Source of the DNA: Candidatus Allofournierella pullicola
Lineage (GTDB): Bacteria > Bacillota > Clostridia > Oscillospirales > Ruminococcaceae
Assembly: GCA_019114225.1 (NCBI GenBank)
Contig: DXFW01000008.1
Coordinates: 62,001-126,000 of the forward strand
Direction of reading: 5' to 3'
Length of the DNA stretch: 64,000 nt
The notes beneath the pieces are model-generated. The model was not told the origin of the DNA and searched no databases. It saw nothing but the letters and a program-made list of their open reading frames with translations. This document shows positions 21,260 to 28,756 of this stretch, piece after piece. How positions within the stretch are numbered: position 1 is the stretch's first letter; every line of letters starts with the position of its first letter. Both the position numbers and the translations under genes were made by a program.

Positions 21260-21361
21260 TTTGCGAAAAATTCCCTTTGCACAGACACGGCGCAGCCACT
21301 ATATATAGAGAAATGCCCCGCAAATTGGGGCTTTTTTTGGCAGACCACAAGATATTGCCCG

Positions 21362-21390
21362 TTTCAAAAGAGGCCCGGCTGTGCTATAAT
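21362..21390 (+). promoter_or_regulatory. parAB promoter
   Basis: A perfect TATAAT (21385-21390) lies 17 bp from a weak TTTCAA (21362-21367), about 75 nt before the parA start. Confidence 0.55.
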
Positions 21391-21465
21391 AACAAGCACA
21401 GCCCGTTTTTCGGGGCCGGCCCCGGAGGCCGGCATATCAGCACATAGAACAAAGGGGAAACGACA

Positions 21466-22227
21466 GTGGGCAAAATCATTGCAGTTGCGAACCAAAAGGG
21501 CGGCGTGGGCAAAAGCACCACGGCGGTCAATCTGGCGGCCTGTGTGGCCGCCCAGGACAAAAAAGTCCTCATTGTGGACCTGGACCCCCAGGGCAACACC
21601 ACCAGCGGCTTCGGCGTCTCCAAGAAAAACGTCCAGGCCAGCGTCTACGAGCTGCTCATCGGGGAGGCCAAGGCTGCCGACGCCGTTGTTCCCACCCAGT
21701 ACAAGGTGGACATCATCCCCTCCAACATCCAGCTGTCCGGCGCGGTGGTGGAACTGGTGAATATGCCCAAGCGGGAGAGCCGCCTGCGGCAGGCGCTGGC
21801 CCAGGTGGCCGGCAATTACGACTTCATCTTCATCGACTGCCCGCCCAGCCTCGATCTGCTCACCCTCAACGGCCTGTGCGCCTGCGATTCGGTGCTCATC
21901 CCCATCCAGTGCGAGTTCTACGCCCTGGAGGGCCTGTCCGAGCTGATGAGCACCCTCAAAACCGTGCGCAAGATGTACAACCACTATCTTGAAATCGAGG
22001 GCGTGGTGTTCACCATGTACGCCGGGCGGCTCAATCTGACGCTGCAGGTGGTGGAGCAGGTGAAAAAGTTCTTCGGGGACAAGGTCTACAAGACCACCGT
22101 GCCCCGGAACGTGCGGCTTTCCGAAGCGCCCAGCTTCGGCATGCCCATCAATTACTACGACCCGGTGAGCAAGGGGTGCGAGGCCTACATGGAAATGGCC
22201 AAAGAATTCCTTGCAAACAACCGGTGA
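21466..22227 (+). CDS. parA: Chromosome partitioning ATPase ParA (Soj)
   Basis: A 253-residue deviant-Walker ATPase. Walker A is KGGVGKSTTAVNLA with the signature lysine, followed by VDLDPQGN and FIDCPPSLDLLTLN. ParA forms a DNA-bound gradient that moves ParB-parS complexes and in Bacillus also controls DnaA. The start is GTG, preceded by AAAGGGGAAA. It lies 16 nt upstream of parB in an operon. Confidence 0.96.
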   Translation: MGKIIAVANQKGGVGKSTTAVNLAACVAAQDKKVLIVDLDPQGNTTSGFGVSKKNVQASVYELLIGEAKAADAVVPTQYKVDIIPSNIQLSGAVVELVNMPKRESRLRQALAQVAGNYDFIFIDCPPSLDLLTLNGLCACDSVLIPIQCEFYALEGLSELMSTLKTVRKMYNHYLEIEGVVFTMYAGRLNLTLQVVEQVKKFFGDKVYKTTVPRNVRLSEAPSFGMPINYYDPVSKGCEAYMEMAKEFLANNR

Positions 22228-22243
22228 AAAGGGGGAGGAAAGG

Positions 22244-23113
22244 ATGGCAGTAAAAAAAGGGGGGCTCGGCCGCGGGCTGGAAAGCCTCTTTGAGGACGCC
22301 GCCCGTGACGTGGGCGGCCCGGTGAGCACCCTGCCTCTGCGGGAGATCGAGCCGGACAAGGACCAGCCCCGCAAGGACTTCGACGAGCAGGCCCTCTCCG
22401 AACTGGCGGACAGCATTGCCCGCCATGGCCTTTTGCAGCCCATTGCGGTGCGGGCTGCGGCCGGAGGCGCCTATAAAATCATCGCCGGCGAGCGCCGCTG
22501 GCGGGCCGCGCGGCTGGCGGGCCTTTCCGAAGTGCCGGTGGTCATCAAGGACGTCACCGACGCCGAGGCCATGGAGCTGGCCCTCATCGAGAACCTCCAG
22601 CGTGAAGATCTGGACCCGGTGGAGGAGGCCATGGGCTACCGCCAGCTGATGGAGCGGTGCGAGCTGACCCAGGAGCAGACGGCCCAGAAGATCGGCAAGA
22701 GCCGCAGCGCGATAGCCAACAGCCTGCGCCTTCTGAACCTGCCCGACGATGTGCTGGCCTTTTTGAAGGAGGGCAAGCTCTCCACCGGCCATGCCAAGGT
22801 GCTGCTGGGCCTGCCGGACGCGGCGCTGCAGAGCCAGGCCGCCGAAGCGGTGGTGGGCCAGAACCTGAACGTGCGCCAGACCGAGGCGCTGTGCAAAAAA
22901 CTGGTAAAGCCGGAAAAACCGGCCAAACCCCAGCCTCTGCGCCCTGCGCTGGCGGGCGAGGTGGAATATGCCCTGCGCCAAGTGCTGGGCAGCGAGGTAA
23001 AGGTGGACTACAAAAACGGTCAGGGCAGCCTGACGGTGCACTTTTACTCGGACGAGCAGCTGAGCGCCTTTGCGAATCTGCTGGGCGGCTACAATAAGGA
23101 AGAAAACAAGTAA
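22244..23113 (+). CDS. parB: Chromosome partitioning protein ParB (Spo0J)
   Basis: A 289-residue ParB. The N-terminal ParA-stimulating peptide region is basic (KKGGLGRGLESLF). The CTP-binding GERR box is IIAGERRWRAARLAGL, followed by ALIENLQREDLDPVEEA. The helix-turn-helix reads TQEQTAQKIGKSRSAIANSL, and a C-terminal dimerisation domain is present. It binds the three parS sites upstream. Its start follows GGGGGAGGAAAGG. serS begins 15 nt later. Confidence 0.96.
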   Translation: MAVKKGGLGRGLESLFEDAARDVGGPVSTLPLREIEPDKDQPRKDFDEQALSELADSIARHGLLQPIAVRAAAGGAYKIIAGERRWRAARLAGLSEVPVVIKDVTDAEAMELALIENLQREDLDPVEEAMGYRQLMERCELTQEQTAQKIGKSRSAIANSLRLLNLPDDVLAFLKEGKLSTGHAKVLLGLPDAALQSQAAEAVVGQNLNVRQTEALCKKLVKPEKPAKPQPLRPALAGEVEYALRQVLGSEVKVDYKNGQGSLTVHFYSDEQLSAFANLLGGYNKEENK

Positions 23114-23128
23114 AAGGGGAGTAGCGAC

Positions 23129-24436
23129 ATGCTGGACATTCGATTTGTGCGGGAAAATCCCGACGCCGTGAAGGAGAACATCAAAAAGAAATTCCAGGAG
23201 CAGAAACTGCCTCTGGTGGACAAGGTCATCGAGCTGGACGCCAAAAACCGCGCGGTGATGACCGAGGCCAACGCCCTGCGCGCCGAGCGCAACACCCTCT
23301 CCAAGCAGGTGGGCATGCTGATGGGCCAGGCCAAGAAGGACCCCTCCAAGCTGGCCCAGGCCGAGGCGGCCAAGGCCAAGGTGACCGCCCAGGCCCAGCG
23401 CCTGGCGGAGCTGGAGGCCGAGGAGGAGAAGCTGGAAGGCGAGATCCGCGACATCATGCTGGTCATCCCCAACATGATCGACCCCTCTGTGCCCATCGGC
23501 CCGGACGACAGCTGCAACGTGGAAGTGCAGCGCTTCGGCGAGCCCGTGGTTCCGGAGTTTGACATTCCCTACCACACCGAGATCATGGAGAGCTTCGGCG
23601 GCATCGATCTGGACAGCGCCCGCCGTGTGGCCGGCAACGGCTTCTACTACCTGCTGGGCGACATCGCCCGCCTGCACGAGGCGGTGCTGGCCTACGCCCG
23701 CGACTTTATGATCAACAAGGGCTTCACCTACGTCATCCCGCCCTTTATGATGCACGGCGCGGTGGTGCAGGGCGTTATGAGCTTCCCCGAGATGGACGCC
23801 ATGATGTACAAGATCGAGGGCGAGGACCTCTACCTCATCGGCACCAGCGAGCACACCATGATCGGCCGCTTTGTGGATCAGATCATCCCCGAGGCGAAGC
23901 TCCCCCTGACCCTCACCAGCTACAGCCCCTGCTTCCGCAAGGAAAAGGGCGCCCACGGCCTGGAGGAACGGGGCGTTTACCGTATCCACCAGTTTGAGAA
24001 GCAGGAGATGATCGTGCTCTGCAAACCGGAGGAGAGCATGGACTGGTACGAGAAGATGTGGCGCAACAGCGTGGAGCTGTTCCGCAGCCTGGACATCCCC
24101 GTGCGCCAGCTGGAGTGCTGCTCCGGCGATTTGGCGGACCTGAAGGTCAAGAGCTGCGACATCGAGGCCTGGAGCCCCCGCCAGAAGAAGTACTTCGAGG
24201 TGTGCAGCTGCTCCAACCTGGGCGAGGCCCAGAGCCGCCGGCTGAAAATTCGTGTGAAGGGCGAGGACGGCCGCAACTACCTGCCTCACACCCTGAACAA
24301 CACCTGCGTGGCGCCTCCGCGCATGCTGATCGCCTTCCTGGAGAACAACCTCCAGGCGGACGGCACGGTGAAAATCCCCGAGGTCCTGCGCCCCTACATG
24401 GGCGGCAAGGAGCTTCTGGTACCCGAAGCAAAGTAA
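23129..24436 (+). CDS. serS: Serine-tRNA ligase
   Basis: A 435-residue class II synthetase. The N-terminal long coiled-coil arm (residues 30-110, Ala/Glu/Lys-rich) binds the tRNA extra arm. Motif 2 is in CFRKEKGAHGLEERGVYRIH; the arginine and the RIHQFEKQEM extension are present. Motif 3 reads LNNTCVAPPRMLIAFLENN, keeping the Arg but replacing the usual GSGLAVGR core. The length is normal. It lies 15 nt after parB and ends at a terminator. Confidence 0.93.
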   Translation: MLDIRFVRENPDAVKENIKKKFQEQKLPLVDKVIELDAKNRAVMTEANALRAERNTLSKQVGMLMGQAKKDPSKLAQAEAAKAKVTAQAQRLAELEAEEEKLEGEIRDIMLVIPNMIDPSVPIGPDDSCNVEVQRFGEPVVPEFDIPYHTEIMESFGGIDLDSARRVAGNGFYYLLGDIARLHEAVLAYARDFMINKGFTYVIPPFMMHGAVVQGVMSFPEMDAMMYKIEGEDLYLIGTSEHTMIGRFVDQIIPEAKLPLTLTSYSPCFRKEKGAHGLEERGVYRIHQFEKQEMIVLCKPEESMDWYEKMWRNSVELFRSLDIPVRQLECCSGDLADLKVKSCDIEAWSPRQKKYFEVCSCSNLGEAQSRRLKIRVKGEDGRNYLPHTLNNTCVAPPRMLIAFLENNLQADGTVKIPEVLRPYMGGKELLVPEAK

Positions 24437-24450
24437 AAAAAGCGCGCAGC

Positions 24451-24489
24451 ACGGCGGCGGCGGGAAAATCCTGCCGCCGCCGTCTTTTT
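24451..24489 (+). terminator. Terminator after serS
   Basis: A strong G+C stem (ACGGCGGCGGC / GCCGCCGCCGT) is followed by five T. Confidence 0.88.
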
Positions 24490-24503
24490 CCAGCAAAAAA
24501 GTA

Positions 24504-24532
24504 TTGACAAGCCCCTCTTCATTCAGTATAAT
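24504..24532 (+). promoter_or_regulatory. tRNA promoter
   Basis: A perfect TTGACA (24504-24509), a 17-bp spacer and a perfect TATAAT (24527-24532) lie about 35 nt before tRNA-Met. This is the strongest consensus promoter in the window. Confidence 0.9.
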
Positions 24533-24567
24533 ATAAAAGCGCCTTTCAGAAGGGCGTAGCTGAATAT

Positions 24568-24644
24568 GGCGGTATAGCTCAGTTGGCTAGAGCATTCGGT
24601 TCATACCCGAAGTGTCACCGGTTCGAATCCAGTTACCGCTACCA
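24568..24644 (+). tRNA. tRNA-Met (CAT)
   Basis: A 77-nt cloverleaf with encoded CCA. The acceptor is GGCGGTA/TACCGCT (G1-T72 wobble), the D stem GCTC/GAGC, the anticodon stem TTCGG/CCGAA with loop TTCATAC, hence CAT. The lack of a GGG/CCC anticodon stem excludes initiator tRNA. The T stem ACCGG/CCAGT has one C-A mismatch. A tRNA-Ile2 with modified CAT cannot be excluded by eye. Confidence 0.9.
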
Positions 24645-24645
24645 G

Positions 24646-24728
24646 ATACAAGGTTTAGCTACGATACATGGGGGTCGCCCGCAGTAGTGGACGATGTTTT
24701 TGCTTGCTGTCGTAGCTAAGCCTTGTAT
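24646..24728. repeat. 18-bp inverted repeat between the two tRNAs
   Basis: Arm 24646-24663 (ATACAAGGTTTAGCTACG) pairs with 24711-24728 with a single G-T pair, enclosing 47 nt. It fills nearly the whole tRNA spacer and would fold as a long hairpin in the dicistronic precursor. Confidence 0.8.
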
Positions 24729-24733
24729 AATAT

Positions 24734-24808
24734 GGCCCGTTGGTCAAGCGGTCAAGACATCGCCCTTTCACGGCGGTAACCCGGGTTCGATTCCCGGACG
24801 GGTCACCA
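24734..24808 (+). tRNA. tRNA-Glu (TTC)
   Basis: A 75-nt cloverleaf with encoded CCA. The acceptor is GGCCCGT/ACGGGTC, the anticodon loop CTTTCAC gives TTC, and the T arm is CCGGG-TTCGATT-CCCGG. It is co-transcribed with tRNA-Met. Confidence 0.95.
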
Positions 24809-24850
24809 GAAAGCCGGCAGACGCTTTTGCGTCTGCCGGCTTTCCCTTTG
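24809..24850. terminator. Hairpin terminator of the tRNA transcript
   Basis: A perfect 16-bp stem (24809-24824 with 24829-24844) begins immediately after the tRNA-Glu CCA. The T-run is short and interrupted, but the stem is very stable. Confidence 0.75.
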
Positions 24851-24948
24851 TTCGGGAAAAAAGCATTGTTGCAACCGCCGGTTGACATATAGTTGGTCGA
24901 CGGCGGCGGGATTTTCAGGTACAATAGAACCACGCGGAGGTGATGAAT

Positions 24949-25584
24949 ATGGTATTGGGCGAACGCATCAGAAGCCGGAGAGAGAAACTGAAACTGTCAC
25001 AGGGGTATGTGGCGGAACAGATCGGCGTGAGCCGGCAGGCGGTGTCCAAATGGGAAACGGGCCAGTCGGAGCCGACCGCGGACAACCTCGTCGGGCTGGC
25101 AGAGGTATTTGAAATAAGTCTGGCGGAACTGGTGGGCGCAGACGAAAATGACGGGGGAAAGGACGGCTTTGAAGCGCGGCCGCAGCCCAAAACTCCAAAC
25201 CTCATCCTCCGGGCGAACCTGATACGGCTCGCCATCACCGCCCAGGCGGCCTTTCTGTTCAGCAGCGCGTCGATGTTCTGCCAGATGCAGGCCGCGGAAT
25301 ATCCCATGAAAGACCTTTACCGCGGGGCGCTTTTTGTTTCGCTGGCGCTGCTTTTGCTCAGCTCGGTATGGATGGCCTCCAACCATCGATGGGAAGAGGA
25401 CATGGCCCGGCGGCGAACAAACGCGCGTATCGAGCTGGGCTATTGCTGCGTGCAGCTGGCGGCGGGTTTTCTGACCGTTTATTTCGGGTTGGGCCTTGCG
25501 GGCGCTGTGTTGATGATCATCACCACCTGTGTCTATGTGCTGTATGTCAATCCCAGGTTCATGGGTCGTAAACTCACGAAGTGA
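24949..25584 (+). CDS. XRE-family regulator with C-terminal membrane segments
   Basis: About 211 residues. The N-terminal helix-turn-helix (GERIRSRREKLKLSQGYVAE, then GVSRQAVSKWETGQSEPTAD) is a canonical XRE/Cro fold. After a linker there are about four hydrophobic segments, for example LFVSLALLLLSSVWMA and FGLGLAGAVLMIITTCVYVL, so the repressor is membrane anchored. The start at 24949 has good spacing from GCGGAGG; ATG 24943 is too close. The gene appears monocistronic with a terminator after it. Target and signal are unknown. Confidence 0.85.
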   Translation: MVLGERIRSRREKLKLSQGYVAEQIGVSRQAVSKWETGQSEPTADNLVGLAEVFEISLAELVGADENDGGKDGFEARPQPKTPNLILRANLIRLAITAQAAFLFSSASMFCQMQAAEYPMKDLYRGALFVSLALLLLSSVWMASNHRWEEDMARRRTNARIELGYCCVQLAAGFLTVYFGLGLAGAVLMIITTCVYVLYVNPRFMGRKLTK

Positions 25585-25604
25585 GGCGGCCCGCAGGGCT
25601 GTGA

Positions 25605-25645
25605 TGAAGGAAAAGCTCCGGGCATTTGCCCGGAGCTTTTTCCTG
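25605..25645. terminator. Bidirectional terminator
   Basis: The stem AAAAGCTCCGGGC/GCCCGGAGCTTTT, with A- and T-runs at the edges, serves the XRE gene and the convergent minus-strand gene. Confidence 0.85.
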
Positions 25646-25729
25646 TTCAGTGAAACACCACCCGCCGCCCGCCGTTCCTCTTCGCCACAGGCCGTGCGCT
25701 TTTTTCGGACGGGGCAGTTCCCAGGGCGT
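25646..25729 (-). pseudogene. Remnant of a C-terminal tail paralogous to the gene at 26350
   Basis: On the minus strand the last codons here read GRRVVFH-stop. They match RVRRVVFH-stop at the end of the intact gene at 26350-26727, and both are followed by a similar hairpin with a CTCCGGGC or TTCCGGGC core. No start or body remains. I read this as a duplicated or recombined gene end. Confidence 0.4.
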
Positions 25730-26164
25730 TCAGCAGCCTTTGTACTTTTCCAAAAAGGCGACGACGTTCATTTCCCGGACGTCCTTCAAAATTTCGTCGT
25801 CGTCGAACCACCAGGAGTCGCCCAGGTATTTTTTGCTGCCCATGTATGCCCAGCGGGCCTCTTCCGCCTCCACCCACACGGGGCAGACGTCGCAGTGATA
25901 GAGATAGATGTTCTGGTCGATGACCAGCCCGCTCGTCTCGCTGAGCTGATACATTCTGGCGAAGAGCGCGGAGGGCTGACCCGCGGTGAAGCGGCGGAAT
26001 TCCTCAAGGAGGGCGGCAAGGGGAACGGTCTCGTTCACCGCGTCCTTGAGCAGCGCGTCCGCCGTTTCGGGGCAGGAGATATGGATGGAGAACCCACAGC
26101 CCATGAGGGAAACACGGGAATTCAAGGCGGGGACAGGGCCTTTTCGTATGACGATCTGCCGCAT
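25730..26164 (-). CDS. Hypothetical protein, 144 aa
   Basis: Begins MRQIVIRKGPVPALNSRVSL and follows an AAGGAG site. A central part reads YHCDVCPVWVEAEEARWAYM, with a CxxC pair, and an acidic SWWFDDDEILKDVREMN near the end. No family recognised and no signal or membrane segment seen. The gene upstream (26350) is separated by about 185 nt with its own hairpin, so they are probably separate transcripts. Soluble and possibly metal-binding through CDVC; this is a guess. Confidence 0.65.
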   Translation of the reverse strand: MRQIVIRKGPVPALNSRVSLMGCGFSIHISCPETADALLKDAVNETVPLAALLEEFRRFTAGQPSALFARMYQLSETSGLVIDQNIYLYHCDVCPVWVEAEEARWAYMGSKKYLGDSWWFDDDEILKDVREMNVVAFLEKYKGC

Positions 26165-26349
26165 GGCGCGCTCCTTCCCGGTCTGCAAAACGTTTGAACT
26201 GTCTTCACTGTACCACACATCGCTCCCGGTATCAATAGGCCGGCTCTGTGACCGGGCCGCGCCCGAAGGGGGGAAGGCGGGGGAGGCCGTCAGGCGGCAG
26301 GGCGGTGCGGAGAGTTCCGGGCAAACGCCCGGAACTCTTTTTGACCGTC

Positions 26350-26727
26350 TCAGTGGAACACCACCCGCCGCACGCGGCCGGGCAGACCGGCCAGCAGCGT
26401 GCGGGGAGAAAAGACCACCTGCCTGATCCAGACGCCCTCGCAGGAGATGACCAGCAGCAGGTGGAGCCGGTCATTGGAGGGGAGATGGGCAGCCCGGGCG
26501 GGCAGGCTCACCTCCATTTGAAGGGTGTGCCCCCGCACCAGCCCCCGCCGGAAGGCGAGGCACAGGGCGGTGAGAGGATGGAAGAGGACTTTGCAGTGGC
26601 CCAGCCACCGCCATGCGGCGTAGATCGCCGTTTCTTTGGGCAGGTCCGGCCCGCCCGGGGCCACTGTGGTTTCGGAGGTGGTGTAAACTTTGCAGGGAAT
26701 GCCTTCGTACTCGATCATTCGGGTCAT
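26350..26727 (-). CDS. Hypothetical protein, 125 aa
   Basis: Begins MTRMIEYEGIPCKVYTTSE after an AAAGGAG site. It contains AIYAAWRWLGHCKVLFHPL and ends LLAGLPGRVRRVVFH. No recognised family. Its final residues and downstream hairpin are duplicated as a fragment near 25650. A hairpin with a minus-strand T-run (about 26757-26797) separates it from tag upstream. Confidence 0.6.
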   Translation of the reverse strand: MTRMIEYEGIPCKVYTTSETTVAPGGPDLPKETAIYAAWRWLGHCKVLFHPLTALCLAFRRGLVRGHTLQMEVSLPARAAHLPSNDRLHLLLVISCEGVWIRQVVFSPRTLLAGLPGRVRRVVFH

Positions 26728-26756
26728 AAGCGTCTCCTTTCGCTGGACGAAAATGA

Positions 26757-26797
26757 AAAAATGGCACACTGGTCCCGTCGACCAATGTGCCATTTCC
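26757..26797 (-). terminator. Terminator of tag
   Basis: AAATGGCACA pairs with TGTGCCATTT around a loop that contains a further TGGT/ACCA pairing; six T follow on the minus strand. Confidence 0.75.
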
Positions 26798-26888
26798 GTA
26801 ATTCTGATGTTTCGTCCCCCGAAAGGGGTGTGCCTAATTATATCACACCGGGGCGGAGCCCGTCAACGAAAATTGTTGGGGCTGCGCT

Positions 26889-27443
26889 TCACGGGGCCAG
26901 AAAACACCCCGGCTCGTGGCCGTTGATGACCCCCGCCGCCTGCAGATAGGCGTAGACCACCGTGGTGCCCACGAAGGACATGCCCCGGCCCTTGAGGTCT
27001 TTGGAGATCGCGTCCGAGAGGGGAGAGGAGGCCGGGCCGTACTCCGCGATGGACTTGCCCTCTGTCCAGTGCCACAGCCAGGCGTCGAAGCTGCCCCACT
27101 CCTTTTGAATGTCCAGAAACACCGCCGCGTTCTTCACCGCCGCCTTGATTTTGCGCCTGTTGCGGATGATGGCGGCGTTTTGGGCCAGCTGCGCCTGCTT
27201 TTCCTCGCCGAAGGCCGCCACCTGTTCGGGATAAAAGCCCTCGAAAGCCTCCCGGAAGGCGGGACGCTTGTTCAGCACGCACTCCCAGGACAGGCCCGCC
27301 TGAAAGGTCTCTAAAATCAGCAGCTCAAACAGCGCCCGGTCGTCGTGCAGCGGCACGCCCCACTCGTTGTCGTGATAGGCGATGTAGGCAGGGTTTTTGG
27401 GGTTTGCCCAGCGGCAGCGCCGCGTTCCGTCCGCCCATTCCAT
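26889..27443 (-). CDS. tag: DNA-3-methyladenine glycosylase I
   Basis: A 184-residue repair enzyme that removes 3-methyladenine. The family patterns RCRWANPKNPAYIAYHDNEW, LETFQAGLSWECVLNKR and FVGTTVVYAYLQAAGVINGH are intact, including the base-pocket Glu and Trp. The C-terminal metal-site H is in NGHEPGCF; the usual CxxH is reduced to HxxxC. It lies 109 nt downstream of ogt, together forming an alkylation-repair pair. Confidence 0.95.
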   Translation of the reverse strand: MEWADGTRRCRWANPKNPAYIAYHDNEWGVPLHDDRALFELLILETFQAGLSWECVLNKRPAFREAFEGFYPEQVAAFGEEKQAQLAQNAAIIRNRRKIKAAVKNAAVFLDIQKEWGSFDAWLWHWTEGKSIAEYGPASSPLSDAISKDLKGRGMSFVGTTVVYAYLQAAGVINGHEPGCFLAP

Positions 27444-27552
27444 GGCGAAACCTCCTTGCTATGGTATCTGTGCGCAAAAGCCGTTTGCGGCCTGCGGGGG
27501 AAGAGGGCCGCGTTTGCAGGCCGCCGTCCGCTGCCCTCCGGGCGCGGAACGC

Positions 27553-28053
27553 TCACGGGCGGAAGGGAATGCCCTCCAGCCGCAGAAGGAATATCTTGTT
27601 CTCCAGCCCGCCGCCGTAGCCGGTGAGGCTGCCGTCCGCCCCCAGCACCCGGTGGCAGGGCAGGAAGAGGGAGATGGGGTTGCGGCCCACCGCGCCGCCC
27701 ACCGCCCGGGCGCTCATCTTGGGAATGCCCCGCTTTGCCGCGAGGGTGGAGGCCAGCGCGCCGTAGCTGGTGGCAGCGCCCCAGGGGATCAGCGCCAGCT
27801 GCTCCCACACCTCCCGCTGAAAGGACGTGCCCTTCGGCGTCAGCGGCGGAGTGGGGCCGGGGTCCCGGCCGGAAAAATAGACCTTCAGCCACGCCCTTGC
27901 CGCCTCCAGCACCGGGTCGTCCGTCCGGCGGGGCGGCTCGGCGGGGACCGGGGGCAGAAACCGCCCCCGGGTGAGCCAGCAGCCGGTGAGCGCGCCGTCC
28001 TCCGCGGTGAGCCAGAGGGGGCCCAGCGGGCTGTCCAGAAGCAGGCCGCTCAT
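27553..28053 (-). CDS. ogt: Methylated-DNA-protein cysteine methyltransferase (Ogt/MGMT)
   Basis: A 166-residue suicide repair protein that takes the alkyl group of O6-methylguanine onto its cysteine. The active site is LFLPCHRVLGADG. The helix-turn-helix region VWEQLALIPWGAATSYGALA is present. It overlaps the HAD gene upstream by 4 nt (ATGA), so the two are translationally coupled. Confidence 0.95.
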   Translation of the reverse strand: MSGLLLDSPLGPLWLTAEDGALTGCWLTRGRFLPPVPAEPPRRTDDPVLEAARAWLKVYFSGRDPGPTPPLTPKGTSFQREVWEQLALIPWGAATSYGALASTLAAKRGIPKMSARAVGGAVGRNPISLFLPCHRVLGADGSLTGYGGGLENKIFLLRLEGIPFRP

Positions 28054-28730
28054 CCCCGGGCCTCCCCGGTATGTACCTCGCCCAGAATGCAGCGGGCCAG
28101 CTCGGCGGGGCTGGCCGCGATCGCCTCGGCGCCCGCCGCTTCCAGTTCCTCCCGGGTGCGGAACCCCCACAGCACCCCCGCGCCGGGCAGGCCCGCGTTG
28201 TGGGCGGTGTGGATGTCCACGTCGCTGTCGCCCACAAAAAGGGTGTGGGCTTCGTCCGCGCCCATCCGCTCCATCAGCCGCCGCAGCGCCGTGGGGTCGG
28301 GCTTGGTGGGCACGCCGGGCACCGCCCCCTGCACAAATTCAAACCGGCCGGGGAAGTAGTGCTCCATGACCCCTTGGGCCAGGCTGTGCTCCTTGTTGGT
28401 GAGCACGCCGCAGCGCACCCCAGCCGCCGCCAGTTCGTCCAGCATTTCTTCGATCCCGGGATAGGGGGCGGTGGTGTCCTCCTTGTGGGCGGCGTAGCGG
28501 GCGCTGAACTGGGCCAGCACCTCTTTCTGCGTCCCCTCGTCCCGGGCCGCCTCGGGGGAAAAGCGCAGGCACAGCTTCGGAATGCCGTTGCCCACAAAAT
28601 AGCGGTATTCGTCCAGCGTGTGCTCCGGCCAGCCGTGGGCACGGCAGACGAAATTCGCCGCGTCGGCCAGGTCCTGCAGCGTGTTCAGCAGGGTGCCGTC
28701 CAGATCGAACACCACAGTATCGTAACCCAT
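28050..28730 (-). CDS. HAD-family phosphatase, phosphoglycolate phosphatase-like
   Basis: A 226-residue HAD hydrolase. Motif I is VVFDLDGTLLNT, motif II VLTNKE, motif III lysine in PTKPDP, and motif IV FVGDSDVD. A cap domain of the Gph type lies between I and II. Phosphoglycolate, made when 3'-phosphoglycolate DNA ends are repaired, would fit the neighbouring repair genes; the substrate is inferred. Confidence 0.9.
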   Translation of the reverse strand: MGYDTVVFDLDGTLLNTLQDLADAANFVCRAHGWPEHTLDEYRYFVGNGIPKLCLRFSPEAARDEGTQKEVLAQFSARYAAHKEDTTAPYPGIEEMLDELAAAGVRCGVLTNKEHSLAQGVMEHYFPGRFEFVQGAVPGVPTKPDPTALRRLMERMGADEAHTLFVGDSDVDIHTAHNAGLPGAGVLWGFRTREELEAAGAEAIAASPAELARCILGEVHTGEARG

Positions 28731-28756
28731 TGTTCGTTTCCTTCTTTCTTTTTGTA

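Noticed and set aside
24726-24731. TATAAT directly before tRNA-Glu as its own promoter
   Set aside because: It would start transcription inside the tRNA; it is part of the inverted-repeat arm and the spacing is wrong.
24893-26790. Shared 11-mer TTGGTCGACGG near the XRE gene and in the tag terminator loop
   Set aside because: The second copy sits in a terminator loop and there are only two occurrences; chance or terminator structure explains it.
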